Source: Candidatus Bathyarchaeota archaeon
GTDB lineage: Archaea > Thermoproteota > Bathyarchaeia > Bathyarchaeales > Bathyarchaeaceae
Direction of reading: 5' to 3'
Assembly (NCBI GenBank): GCA_020348945.1
Contig: CP070759.1
Location: forward strand, 1,263,494 to 1,304,385
Length of the DNA stretch: 40,892 nt
In this document: in pieces, positions 24,728 through 32,813 of the stretch
How the letters are laid out: each line of letters opens with the position of its first letter
Position numbering within the stretch: the stretch's first letter is position 1
Notes under the pieces: generated by a model
What the model was told of the DNA's origin: nothing
Database searches by the model: none
The model's input: only the letters and a program-made list of their open reading frames with translations
Position numbers and translations under genes: made by a program

Positions 24728-25945
24728 CTAAGACAATGTCCTCTTCATCTTCTCGTATACTGGCATTTTCATTTCCGTCAGCTTGGACAAAATTACATTC
24801 CTAACTTCCAAGTCTAAGCATTCTGGAGCGATGACACCAGTGGTTTTTATATCTCCTCTTCCAAGCATCCAAGCAAAAATTGCAGCTGGAACACCAGTGC
24901 AATATGACTCTTGAGTTACGCCTGGCATTATCTTGTTGGCTTCACGGATATTCAATGTGGGCCACTCATAGGTGTAGCGTATCGTTTCATCTGCTTTTTC
25001 ACCGGCAACTTCTACTATTGCAAATTCACTGGCGTCAACCAGTATTCCTTCTTTGATTTTTTGCTGTACTTCCTCCATGGCAAGAGGAGGCGGAATCGCA
25101 GAAACGAAAACCTCTCTTGGAACCACCTTTGTCCCTCTGACATCGACAGGCTTTTTACTTAAGAGGCCGATTTGCCAGATTGCCTTTGCAATGTATATGT
25201 CTGGGTCACCCATCTTAAAGTCAGCGTATTTTAATCCTTTTCCTATGAACCTAGATAACGTTACTACTTCTTCGTGATGATGATGAACGAGTTTTTGAGA
25301 GCCGAACGGTTCAGGAAACGGATATACTTCTTCGCCACTGAACGGAGGGACTCTTTTCAACTTTCCGTTCTCGTAAAGAAATGGTTCTTCCGCCATATCA
25401 GCCCACATGGTCTCCGGCGACCAGATTGAGATGAACTCTTTGGTTTCCATGAGACCCGTGTATCTTATCTTTATTTCATCCACTTTGTCAAGTTTATCGG
25501 CGGCGTGTCTCGCAAGTATGTTAGTAACTCCGGGCGACGATCCTGTGTTTATCAAAGCGGTTAATCCTGCGTCTTCGTATTTTGAGCTCCGTTCTATCTG
25601 TTGTGAAATGAATTCATCCATCGGCGTGTCAGTTGGGCCAGACGCAAGGTCTTGATAGTGGGCTCCACCCTTCAAAACCGCATCCATCAATATCAAATTG
25701 TATTTAGGTACAGTTGCGTTTACAACTAAGTCCATTCCCTTCGCGGCACTCGTCAACTCGTCTTGTTTCGTTGCATCAAGTTTCTTAGGTGACACCTTGT
25801 CGCTCTTAAGTCTCTCAACAAGTCGCTTCGCCTTCGCCAAGTTCCTTCCAGCACAAACAACCTCGGAAACCTCAGGTCTTCTTGCCAAATAAGTGCATAT
25901 TACAGAGCCTTGAGCACCGTATCCTCCTACAACCAGTACTTTCAT
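24728..25945 (-). CDS. Saccharopine dehydrogenase-like NAD(P) oxidoreductase
   Basis: This 405-residue protein opens with a Rossmann fold (VVGGYGAQGSVICTYLARR) and has the two-domain layout of the saccharopine/carboxynorspermidine dehydrogenase family, including the SSPGVTN turn after the first domain. These enzymes reduce or oxidise imines of amino compounds with NAD(P). The substrate cannot be assigned. It is first of four minus-strand genes leading to the corrinoid protein, MtmB-like and MtrH-like genes, with a gap of about 90 bases before the next, so it may process the amine substrate or the demethylated product. An alternative role in lysine or polyamine metabolism is possible. Confidence 0.75.
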   Translation of the reverse strand: MKVLVVGGYGAQGSVICTYLARRPEVSEVVCAGRNLAKAKRLVERLKSDKVSPKKLDATKQDELTSAAKGMDLVVNATVPKYNLILMDAVLKGGAHYQDLASGPTDTPMDEFISQQIERSSKYEDAGLTALINTGSSPGVTNILARHAADKLDKVDEIKIRYTGLMETKEFISIWSPETMWADMAEEPFLYENGKLKRVPPFSGEEVYPFPEPFGSQKLVHHHHEEVVTLSRFIGKGLKYADFKMGDPDIYIAKAIWQIGLLSKKPVDVRGTKVVPREVFVSAIPPPLAMEEVQQKIKEGILVDASEFAIVEVAGEKADETIRYTYEWPTLNIREANKIMPGVTQESYCTGVPAAIFAWMLGRGDIKTTGVIAPECLDLEVRNVILSKLTEMKMPVYEKMKRTLS

Positions 25946-26020
25946 GTTTAATCCCGTAGCTAATACTTGTCTAATGGCTTTTAAACTTTAATGATACATA
26001 AATATTTGTTGTTCGAAATT

Positions 26021-26056
26021 CTTTTATGTAAGAAAGTTAATTGTTTAAAGATGAGG
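26021..26056 (+). promoter_or_regulatory. Probable promoter and ribosome binding site of the aromatic operon leader
   Basis: A/T-rich CTTTTATGTAAG (26021-26032) is a plausible TATA box, with AATTGTTTAAAG (26039-26050) as an alternative. GATGAGG (26050-26056) could be the ribosome binding site for the short ORF at 26068. All are called from composition and spacing. Confidence 0.35.
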
Positions 26057-26067
26057 CTCTGGGACCC

Positions 26068-26148
26068 ATGAGAAAGAAAACGGTGATTCAAACGATCAAC
26101 TGTTCAACGGCTTTCTACGCCTACAGCTATAGCTTCCGCTATTTTTGA
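26068..26148 (+). CDS. Tyr/Phe-rich leader peptide of the aromatic operon
   Basis: A 26-codon ORF (ATG 26068, TGA 26146-26148) ends in FYAYSYSFRYF: four Tyr and three Phe in the last 11 residues. It stands 64 bases before the first gene of the aspartate semialdehyde/chorismate/tyrosine operon. Its stop codon abuts a stem-loop (26150-26191) that is followed by TTTT and the aspartokinase ribosome binding site. This is the arrangement of bacterial ribosome-mediated attenuation leaders such as pheL, in which scarcity of the end-product amino acid stalls the ribosome and changes the downstream fold. Nothing shows directly that it is translated; composition and location are the evidence. Confidence 0.55.
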   Translation: MRKKTVIQTINCSTAFYAYSYSFRYF

Positions 26149-26149
26149 G

Positions 26150-26191
26150 GCCCAGTAGCTAGATTTTTGCGTCAATTTTAGCTTCGTGGGC
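26150..26191 (+). promoter_or_regulatory. Stem-loop between leader peptide and aspartokinase (attenuator-like)
   Basis: GCCCA (26150-26154) pairs with TGGGC (26187-26191), and inside it AGCTA (26157-26161) pairs with TAGCT (26179-26183), with a 17-base loop. TTTT (26192-26195) and the GGAGG ribosome binding site (26196-26200) follow directly. Competing pairings exist upstream: CTGGG (26059-26063) with CCCAG (26151-26155), and TAGCT (26130-26134) inside the Tyr/Phe codons with AGCTA (26157-26161). It could control termination or access to the ribosome binding site. Confidence 0.45.
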
Positions 26192-26212
26192 TTTTGGAGG
26201 TTTGATTGGTTT

Positions 26213-27469
26213 ATGAAACCATCTAATGTAAAAAACTGCAAACGAATCGTGGTAAAATATGGAGGAGCTAGCTTAGCTGATCATGAACGAATGTTAAGAG
26301 CTGTTTCGGCTGTTGCTAAAGAAGTAGCAAAAGGCACGCAGATCGCTGTGGTTGTTTCAGCCATGGGAAAAACAACTGATTTGCTTCTTAACGCAGCCAA
26401 GAACGCTTCTAGCGGAAAAGTTGAAAAAGGAGAGTTAGACGACATTCTAGCAATGGGAGAGAGAACCAGCATCAGAATTGTCACCGCAGCTTTAAAAGCA
26501 AAAGGCGTAGAATCCCGTTACTTTGACCCATTAGACCCAGACTGGCCCATCGTAACGGATGGTAACTTCTCTAACGCAAACCCAATTGAGAAACAATGCA
26601 GAAAAAGGATTCAGCAATACGTACTTCCCCTTGTTGAAAAAGGCGTTACACCGGTCATTGCAGGTTTTGTGGGCAGGACACCTGATGGAAAAATAACTAC
26701 GATTGGACGGGGCGGAAGCGATGCAACAGCGTTCATTCTAGCGAAAGCATTAGGAGCCGATGAGATTGTTTTGGTTACTGACGCTCAGGGAATCATGTCT
26801 GCTGACCCAAAGGTTATTCAAAACCCTGAAACAGTTCGAGAGATTGATGTGAACACGCTGGTGGGACTCGCTGATTCAGACACGAAGTTCATTCATAGAA
26901 AGGCCCTAAGATACAAAGACTCGTCAGTCAATGCAAGGGTGATCAGCCATGTTCATGGCGATTTGAATGCAGATGGCACATTAATCACTGGAGGTTCATC
27001 ATCTGAATTAGATGTGGTCGTGGTGAGTCAATCTCCTGCAGTCTCGATAACCGTGGTTGGTCGTGGAGTTTCTGAAAAACCTAAGGTCATCCAAGAGCTA
27101 ACCGAGGTCATTAAAGCTCACGCGTCGTTGTTAGGTTTGTCTGTTGATTCCAATTCTATGATTTTGTACGTGGCAGGAGGGGGAGATTTAAATGCTCTCT
27201 TGGAGAAAGTTCATGAAACAATGCTGAAACACACGGAAACCATCGCAATGTCTGTCAAGGAGCAGTTAGCCTTTCTCAGAGTCAGCGGTGTGGGCCTAGA
27301 GGAAACCCCCGGCATCATAGGAAAAATATCAGAGACTCTGCGGCTAAATGAAATAAACATCTTCGGCATCTTAACAATCACGTCTAGTATCCTTATTTTT
27401 GTGGATTGGAACGAGAGGGAAAAAGCTCTAAAGCTGATTAAAGGCTCATTACGAGGTGATAAAAGATGA
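26213..27469 (+). CDS. lysC: Aspartate kinase
   Basis: This roughly 418-residue enzyme makes aspartyl phosphate from aspartate and ATP. The amino acid kinase domain shows VVKYGGASLA, VVVSAMGKTTD, IGRGGSDATAFILAKALGADEIVLVTDAQGI and a C-terminal regulatory part with ACT-type repeats (VSITVVGRGVSEKP; GVGLEETPGIIGKI). ATG 26213 is chosen, with GGAGG at 26196-26200 (12-base spacing, slightly long). A GTG at 26186 would add nine residues, oddly rich in Phe and Trp, and lies inside the leader stem-loop. It overlaps the next gene by four bases. Here it probably feeds aspartate semialdehyde to aromatic synthesis as well as to the usual Thr/Met/Lys pathways. Confidence 0.93.
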   Translation: MKPSNVKNCKRIVVKYGGASLADHERMLRAVSAVAKEVAKGTQIAVVVSAMGKTTDLLLNAAKNASSGKVEKGELDDILAMGERTSIRIVTAALKAKGVESRYFDPLDPDWPIVTDGNFSNANPIEKQCRKRIQQYVLPLVEKGVTPVIAGFVGRTPDGKITTIGRGGSDATAFILAKALGADEIVLVTDAQGIMSADPKVIQNPETVREIDVNTLVGLADSDTKFIHRKALRYKDSSVNARVISHVHGDLNADGTLITGGSSSELDVVVVSQSPAVSITVVGRGVSEKPKVIQELTEVIKAHASLLGLSVDSNSMILYVAGGGDLNALLEKVHETMLKHTETIAMSVKEQLAFLRVSGVGLEETPGIIGKISETLRLNEINIFGILTITSSILIFVDWNEREKALKLIKGSLRGDKR

Positions 27470-28512
27470 TGAAAGCTGCAGTCTTGGGTGCAACAGGTTC
27501 AGTTGGTCAAATTTTCGTCCATTTGTTGAGTGGGCACCCATGGTTCGAGGTTTCAGTTGTAGCAGCTTCTGAGAGAAGCGCTGGACTGAAATATTCAGAG
27601 GCAGCGAAATGGAGACTTCCAACTCCGATTCCCGAGAACGTTTCCGACCTCGATGTAGTTGACATAGAGCCTAAGGCCGTTAGAAACATTGAAGATGTCG
27701 ACGTGGTTTTCTCCGCGGTGCCCGCTGAGGCGGCTGGCAAGACAGAGGAAAGCTTTGCTGAGGCCGGATACGTCGTGGTGAGCAACGCTTCTTCCCACAG
27801 AATGGACCTAGACGTGCCTCTGGTGAACCCGGAAGTCAACTGTGATCACGTCTGCCTCATCGACGAGCAACGCAGGAGAAGAAAATGGAGCGGGGCAATC
27901 GTTACAAACCCAAACTGCACCACCACAGTTTTGACCCTTTCCCTAAAACCGATATACGATGAATTTGGAGTTGAAAGAATGATAGTTTCCACGATGCAGG
28001 CCATCTCTGGTGCAGGATACCCAGGCGTCGCCTCCCTCGACATCGTAGACAACATTATTCCCTTCATCAGGGAAGAGGAGGAAAAAACGCAAACCGAAAC
28101 TCTAAAGATATTTGGTTCTCCTTCAAAGCCAGCTGACTTCAAGATTTCAGCTAGCTGCCACCGGATTCCAACGTTGGACGGGCATATGATGGCGGTTTTC
28201 GTCGAGCCAAAACGCGAAGCAGACCCTGAATCAGTTATGGCTGCGATGGAAAGGTTTGTTGGGGAACCTCAGAAGCTTGGGCTTCCAACCGCGCCAGCGA
28301 AACCCGTCGTCGTTAAGCATAATGAATATAGACCGCAAACGAGACTGGACAGAATGGAAGGCGGCGGCATGAGCGTTGTGGTTGGCAGAGTTAGAGAAGA
28401 TCCAGCCCTTGGAGGAGTTAAATATGTCGTTCTAGGCCACAACACCATAAGAGGGGCTGCTGGTTGCGGCGTTCTAAACGCCGAATACTTGAAAGCAAAA
28501 AAATACCTTTAG
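27466..28512 (+). CDS. asd: Aspartate-semialdehyde dehydrogenase
   Basis: This 348-residue enzyme reduces aspartyl phosphate to aspartate semialdehyde with NADPH. It shows the N-terminal Rossmann motif GATGSVGQIFVHLL, the catalytic Cys in TNPNCTTT, and downstream SGAGYPG and the conserved His in SASCHRIPTLDGH. It belongs to the archaeal/fungal type by length and the NPNCTTTVL pattern. The ATG overlaps the aspartokinase stop (ATGA). Its product is a substrate of ADH synthase, encoded by the next gene. Confidence 0.95.
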   Translation: MMKAAVLGATGSVGQIFVHLLSGHPWFEVSVVAASERSAGLKYSEAAKWRLPTPIPENVSDLDVVDIEPKAVRNIEDVDVVFSAVPAEAAGKTEESFAEAGYVVVSNASSHRMDLDVPLVNPEVNCDHVCLIDEQRRRRKWSGAIVTNPNCTTTVLTLSLKPIYDEFGVERMIVSTMQAISGAGYPGVASLDIVDNIIPFIREEEEKTQTETLKIFGSPSKPADFKISASCHRIPTLDGHMMAVFVEPKREADPESVMAAMERFVGEPQKLGLPTAPAKPVVVKHNEYRPQTRLDRMEGGGMSVVVGRVREDPALGGVKYVVLGHNTIRGAAGCGVLNAEYLKAKKYL

Positions 28513-28525
28513 GAGATGAACAAGT

Positions 28526-29317
28526 TTGGAACCTGGTAAAAAGAAAAGGTTAAAACGAATCTTCCGTGACGACCAACGAACTGTTATAGTGCCAATGGAC
28601 CACGGCGTAACCGTGGGCCCAATTAAGGGGCTTGTGAATATGCAAACGATCATTGACAAGCTTCTGGAGGGTGAAGCGGACGCGGTTGTAGTGCACAGGG
28701 GAGTGGCGAAACACGTTGACACTGGACAAGCCGGCTTGATAGTACACTTGTCCGCTAGCACAAAGCTTGGCCTTGATCCAAACTACAAGGTTCAAGTGTG
28801 TTCCGTAGACGAAGCCGTAAGAATCGGTGCAGACGCTGTTTCCGTCCACATCAATGTTGGCGCCGAACAGGAAGACAAGATGCTCATGAAACTAGGCAAG
28901 GTTGCGGATGACTGCGACCGATACGGCATGCCCTTGCTAGCCATGATGTACCCAAGAGGTCCGAAGATTAAGAATCAACACGCTGTGGATGTGGTTGCGC
29001 ACGCCGCTCGGTTAGGTGCTGAGCTAGGCGCTGACATTATCAAGACCAACTACACGGGCAGTATTGAATCCTTCAGAGAAGTGGTTCGCGGTTGCCACGT
29101 TCCAGTCATAATCGCTGGCGGTCCTAAGGTGGAAACTGTTCGAGAGATTTTACAGATGGTGCAAGACTCGGTGAAAGCTGGCGGCGCAGGACTCTCCATT
29201 GGTAGAAACGTGTTTCAACACGAAAACCCAACCCTGATAGTTAAGGCGCTCTCAGCAATCGTGCATACTAACGCTTCAGTCGATGAATCCTTAAAAATTA
29301 TTGGTGGGGCTAAGTGA
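28526..29317 (+). CDS. aroA': ADH synthase (2-amino-3,7-dideoxy-D-threo-hept-6-ulosonate synthase)
   Basis: This 263-residue class I aldolase-fold enzyme condenses aspartate semialdehyde with a deoxyketohexose phosphate to give ADH, the archaeal alternative to DAHP (MJ0400 family). It shows VPMDHGVTVGPIKGL at the N-terminus, the TIM-barrel segments MMYPRGPKI and IIKTNYTGS with the Schiff-base Lys, and a terminal IAGGPK and LSIGRNVFQ phosphate-binding region. It starts with TTG 28526 after AGGAGATG (28511-28518). Placement next to asd and dehydroquinate synthase II supports this over fructose-bisphosphate aldolase. Confidence 0.93.
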   Translation: MEPGKKKRLKRIFRDDQRTVIVPMDHGVTVGPIKGLVNMQTIIDKLLEGEADAVVVHRGVAKHVDTGQAGLIVHLSASTKLGLDPNYKVQVCSVDEAVRIGADAVSVHINVGAEQEDKMLMKLGKVADDCDRYGMPLLAMMYPRGPKIKNQHAVDVVAHAARLGAELGADIIKTNYTGSIESFREVVRGCHVPVIIAGGPKVETVREILQMVQDSVKAGGAGLSIGRNVFQHENPTLIVKALSAIVHTNASVDESLKIIGGAK

Positions 29318-30387
29318 AAGAACTCTGGATTGAAATAGACGAGTCATTTCCCGTTAAAGTAAAAAACAGCCTAATGAAATCAGCCCCTAAGTTCTGCGAT
29401 GTCCTTTTAGTTGACTCACGGGATGTAGAAAAAGCTAGAAAGTCTGGAGTCAAAACAGCGGCCAGCTCAGGCGACAGCGACATCAATGTGCTAGAAGTCT
29501 TTGATGAAGGCAAAGCTAAAAAGTTGAAAGAAACGGGGAAAACTGTTGCAGTGAAAGTAAGTATACATGGAAGAGAAGATGAGAAGACTATTGCCCGTGC
29601 CGTGGAATTATCCTACGATTATATAATCCTCGACTGTCCCGACTGGAAAATCATCCCCTTAGAGAACGTAATCGCGATGACGCGTGGGAAAACTAAACTG
29701 CTCGCCGAAGTTCCAAGCGCAAAAGACGCTAAGGTTGCCTTAGAGACTCTAGAGCTGGGGGCTGACGGAGTTGTCCTGAAAACTTATAGCCTTGAAGAAC
29801 TTGCAAAGACAGCAGCTATCACGAACAAGAAAACCTTAAAGATTGAGTTGATGTCCGCCAAAGTCGTGGAGCTGAAACAGATTGGAATGGGAGCCAGAGT
29901 CTGCGTTGACACGTGCGACCTTATGAAGTTGGGGGAAGGAATCCTCGCAGGATGCCAGTCCTCCGGTTTGTTCCTCGTTCAAGCAGAGGTTCATAAAAGT
30001 CCCTACGTGGAAACACGTCCGTTCAGGGTTAACGTGGGACCAGTATCTCTATACGCTCTTTCCTCACTCAGCAAAACTAGATATCTCTCAGAGCTGAAGG
30101 CGGGCGATGAGGTCCTCGTAGTTGATAGGAAAGGAAAGACTAGGTCAACGCATGTAGGGAGGGTAAAGATAGAGTGGAGACCTATGTTGCTTATTGAAGC
30201 TGAATGCAAAGGGAGGAGAATAAAAACAATAGTTCAAAACGCCGAAACTATCAGACTTGTAACCAGAGATGGTTCCAAATCGGTTACTGGTTTAAAAACT
30301 GGCGACGAGGTTCTGGTGTATATAACAAAGGAAGGCGGCAGGCATTTCGGAACCTTGGTGAAAGAGGAGATGGTAATAGAGCGTTGA
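29314..30387 (+). CDS. aroB': 3-Dehydroquinate synthase II
   Basis: This 357-residue enzyme belongs to the MJ1249 family, which oxidatively deaminates and cyclises ADH to 3-dehydroquinate with NAD; it is unrelated to bacterial AroB. Typical features are the start KELWIEI, the middle TRGKTKLLAEV and GADGVVLKT, GMGARVCVDTCDLM, and the C-terminal ETRPFRVNVGPVSLYAL segment. The GTG start overlaps the preceding stop (GTGA), and its own stop overlaps the aroD TTG start, so it is translationally coupled at both ends. Confidence 0.94.
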   Translation: MKELWIEIDESFPVKVKNSLMKSAPKFCDVLLVDSRDVEKARKSGVKTAASSGDSDINVLEVFDEGKAKKLKETGKTVAVKVSIHGREDEKTIARAVELSYDYIILDCPDWKIIPLENVIAMTRGKTKLLAEVPSAKDAKVALETLELGADGVVLKTYSLEELAKTAAITNKKTLKIELMSAKVVELKQIGMGARVCVDTCDLMKLGEGILAGCQSSGLFLVQAEVHKSPYVETRPFRVNVGPVSLYALSSLSKTRYLSELKAGDEVLVVDRKGKTRSTHVGRVKIEWRPMLLIEAECKGRRIKTIVQNAETIRLVTRDGSKSVTGLKTGDEVLVYITKEGGRHFGTLVKEEMVIER

Positions 30388-31067
30388 CCATCAGGATCTG
30401 CGTCTCGGTCCTTCCTGAAACTCTCGCTGAGGCTTTAAAGCTTGTTGAGAAGGCTGAAAACCACAGAGCAGACCTTATTGAAGTCAGATTAGACAACTTT
30501 AGAGAACACGATGAATTATCTGACATCGCAAGTTGTAGTAAGATGCCTCTGATAGCAACGAGCCATTCAATTAAATGTCACGGCAAATTTCGGGGAAGCG
30601 AAACCGAGCGCAAACAAATACTACTGAAGGCCGCTGGAAACGGGTTTGAATACGTCGACATAGAGCTATCCGCATCTGAACTGGAAAATATCGTTAACGA
30701 CGCACATGAAATGGGTGTAAAGTGCATAGTGTCCTTCCACGACTTTAACCAAACTCCAAGTTTGCCGCAGATGAAGGAGGTTCTCCGGAAGGAAATTGCG
30801 AGTGGAGCCGACGTGTGCAAAATTGTAACCACGGCCAAGTCGGTTGAGGACAATTTAACCGTTTTAAACTTCGTGTCCGAAGCCTGCAAAAATGCTAAGA
30901 CTGTTTGTTTTTCCATGGGAGAACTGGGCAAGATTTCTAGGCTTCTGTCGCCATTCTTCGGTGGCTTTTTCACGTTTGCGTCTCTTGAGAAAGGGGGAGA
31001 AACAGCGTCGGGACAGCTGACTATTCAAGAAATGAGGGTCGCGTACGAGGCTTTGGGGCTAGTGTGA
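30384..31067 (+). CDS. aroD: 3-Dehydroquinate dehydratase, type I
   Basis: This 227-residue enzyme dehydrates 3-dehydroquinate to 3-dehydroshikimate through a Schiff base. Family residues are EVRLDNF, the catalytic His in VSFHDFNQTP, and the Schiff-base Lys in VCKIVTTAK; SGQLTI lies near the C-terminus. The open frame extends upstream inside aroB', but the TTG at 30384 overlaps the aroB' stop by four bases, like the neighbouring junctions, and gives the conserved start TIRICVSV. The upstream extension looks non-coding. Confidence 0.94.
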   Translation: MTIRICVSVLPETLAEALKLVEKAENHRADLIEVRLDNFREHDELSDIASCSKMPLIATSHSIKCHGKFRGSETERKQILLKAAGNGFEYVDIELSASELENIVNDAHEMGVKCIVSFHDFNQTPSLPQMKEVLRKEIASGADVCKIVTTAKSVEDNLTVLNFVSEACKNAKTVCFSMGELGKISRLLSPFFGGFFTFASLEKGGETASGQLTIQEMRVAYEALGLV

Positions 31068-31068
31068 A

Positions 31069-31938
31069 ATGGAAATTTCTGGAAGAACAAAGCTTTGCTG
31101 CGTCATTGGAGATCCTGTAGAACACACGTTGAGTCCTGTGATGCACAACGTTGCTTTTGAAGAGTTGAACCTCAATTTTGTTTACCTAGCCTTTAGAGTC
31201 AAAAAAGAAGAATTAAGAGACGCAATACTTGGCGCAAGAAGTTTAAACATTCACGGGTTAAACGTGACTATGCCTCACAAAACAGCCGTCATGGAACACC
31301 TAGACGAAATAGACTCGATGGCAAAGTCTATTGGTGCAGTCAACACTATCCTCAACGCCGGAGGGAAACTTGTAGGCTACGTCACCGACGGTGTTGGTGC
31401 AGTAAGAGCGCTGAAGGAAAACGGTGTAAATCTGGAGGGAAAGAAGGTGCTTCTGCTTGGAGCTGGTGGTGCCGCAAAAGCAATAGCGTTTCATGTAGCA
31501 CAGGAAGTGGAGGAGCTTAAGATTCTCAACAGAACCACTTGGAAAGCTAAGGAGCTGGCAGAAGTTTTAGGTAAAAAATTTAACAAGAAGGTAAGTGGAA
31601 ACTTATGTTCATCTGAATTAGTGAAAAAGGAGTTGGAGGAAGCGGATATACTGATTAACGCAACCTCTGTCGGCATGCACCCAGACGTTAACCGAAGCCT
31701 AGTGGACCCGAACTGGCTGAGACCTGACTTATGCGTTATGGACATAATCTACAACCCACTAGAAACCAAGCTTGCAAAGAACGCGAAGTCCGTGGGAGCT
31801 AAAGTGGTCAGCGGCATTGAAATGCTTGTCCATCAGGGCGCCGCCTCCTTCGGAATATGGACTAACCAACCGGCTCCAGTCAAGGCAATGCGAAAGGCTG
31901 TTTCAAATAAACTTTCAACGCTGGGTGCTCTCAGTTGA
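31069..31938 (+). CDS. aroE: Shikimate dehydrogenase
   Basis: This 289-residue enzyme reduces 3-dehydroshikimate to shikimate with NADPH. It shows the substrate-binding GDPVEHTLSPVMHN and NVTMPHKTAV with the catalytic Lys, GAVNTI, the nucleotide-binding GAGGAAKAIAF and NRTTWKAKEL, and the terminal GIEMLVHQGAASFGIW. The ATG is one base after the aroD stop, and its stop overlaps the next TTG start. Confidence 0.95.
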   Translation: MEISGRTKLCCVIGDPVEHTLSPVMHNVAFEELNLNFVYLAFRVKKEELRDAILGARSLNIHGLNVTMPHKTAVMEHLDEIDSMAKSIGAVNTILNAGGKLVGYVTDGVGAVRALKENGVNLEGKKVLLLGAGGAAKAIAFHVAQEVEELKILNRTTWKAKELAEVLGKKFNKKVSGNLCSSELVKKELEEADILINATSVGMHPDVNRSLVDPNWLRPDLCVMDIIYNPLETKLAKNAKSVGAKVVSGIEMLVHQGAASFGIWTNQPAPVKAMRKAVSNKLSTLGALS

Positions 31939-32807
31939 CGGGAAAAGCTGAAGCTGTGTCCCACGGAGCCGCTACCATCGTTAACGCCATCGCTACTGGT
32001 AAGGGAGCAGCTGTCGGAGTGGATTTGTGGACAAGGGCAAGAGTCCAGTTGACAGACAAACCGAGAGTTATTGAGAGCAATATTATGTCAGATCCCACCG
32101 AAGACACGGTTTTGATTGAAAAAACGGTGGGCAAGGTTCTTGAATATTTTAGTCTTGAGGGAAAGTTCGGTGCGAAGGTTGAAACATGGTCGAACATCCC
32201 TATCGCTAGGGGCTTAAAGAGTAGTAGTGTGGCGGGGAATGCTATAGCCTTGGCAACTGTATCTGCTTTAAACAAAAGTTTAGATGACCTGACGATTTTA
32301 AACCTAGGTGTGGACGGGGCGGTAGAGGCAAAGGTTACGATAACGGGTGCCTTTGACGACGCTTGTGCCTCCTACTTTGGAGGAGTCGTGGTTACTGACA
32401 ACATGAAAAGGAGAATCGTTGAGCGTTTTGAAATAGCTGAGGAACTAGCCGTTTTATTTTATGTTCCAGCAAAAAAAGTGTACACAAGTGGTTCTAACGT
32501 GCAACGAATGAAAGGGGTAGCATCTCTCGTTAAGATAGCCCATGAAGAAGCAGTGAAAGGAAATTTCTGGTCAGCTCTGACCCTCAACGGTTTGATATAC
32601 TCATCGGCGTTAGGATACACCCCCTCCATAGCCGTGGACGCCTTAATGGCTGGAGCGTTAGCCGCAGGGCTGTCTGGCACTGGTCCCGCAGTCACCGCCA
32701 TCGTTCCTGAGGAGAAAATCGATAGTGTCAAAGACGCGTGGCAGACGTACGAGGGTGACATCCTGCAGACTCGCGTAAACCACGAAAAAGCCAAGGTGGT
32801 AGGTTGA
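31935..32807 (+). CDS. aroK: Shikimate kinase, archaeal GHMP type
   Basis: This 290-residue kinase of the GHMP superfamily phosphorylates shikimate and is unrelated to bacterial P-loop AroK. The ATP loop is PIARGLKSSSVAGNAIALA, with the C-terminal GLSGTGPAVTAIVP motif typical of the group. It starts with TTG 31935, overlapping the aroE stop by four bases. Position between aroE and aroA confirms the assignment over homoserine kinase. Confidence 0.95.
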   Translation: MTGKAEAVSHGAATIVNAIATGKGAAVGVDLWTRARVQLTDKPRVIESNIMSDPTEDTVLIEKTVGKVLEYFSLEGKFGAKVETWSNIPIARGLKSSSVAGNAIALATVSALNKSLDDLTILNLGVDGAVEAKVTITGAFDDACASYFGGVVVTDNMKRRIVERFEIAEELAVLFYVPAKKVYTSGSNVQRMKGVASLVKIAHEEAVKGNFWSALTLNGLIYSSALGYTPSIAVDALMAGALAAGLSGTGPAVTAIVPEEKIDSVKDAWQTYEGDILQTRVNHEKAKVVG

Positions 32808-32813
32808 TCAAAG

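Noticed and set aside
30204-30383. Extended N-terminus of aroD overlapping aroB' by 180 bases
   Set aside because: The extra 60 residues are low-complexity and basic. The TTG at 30384 gives the conserved AroD start and the four-base overlap seen at the other operon junctions.
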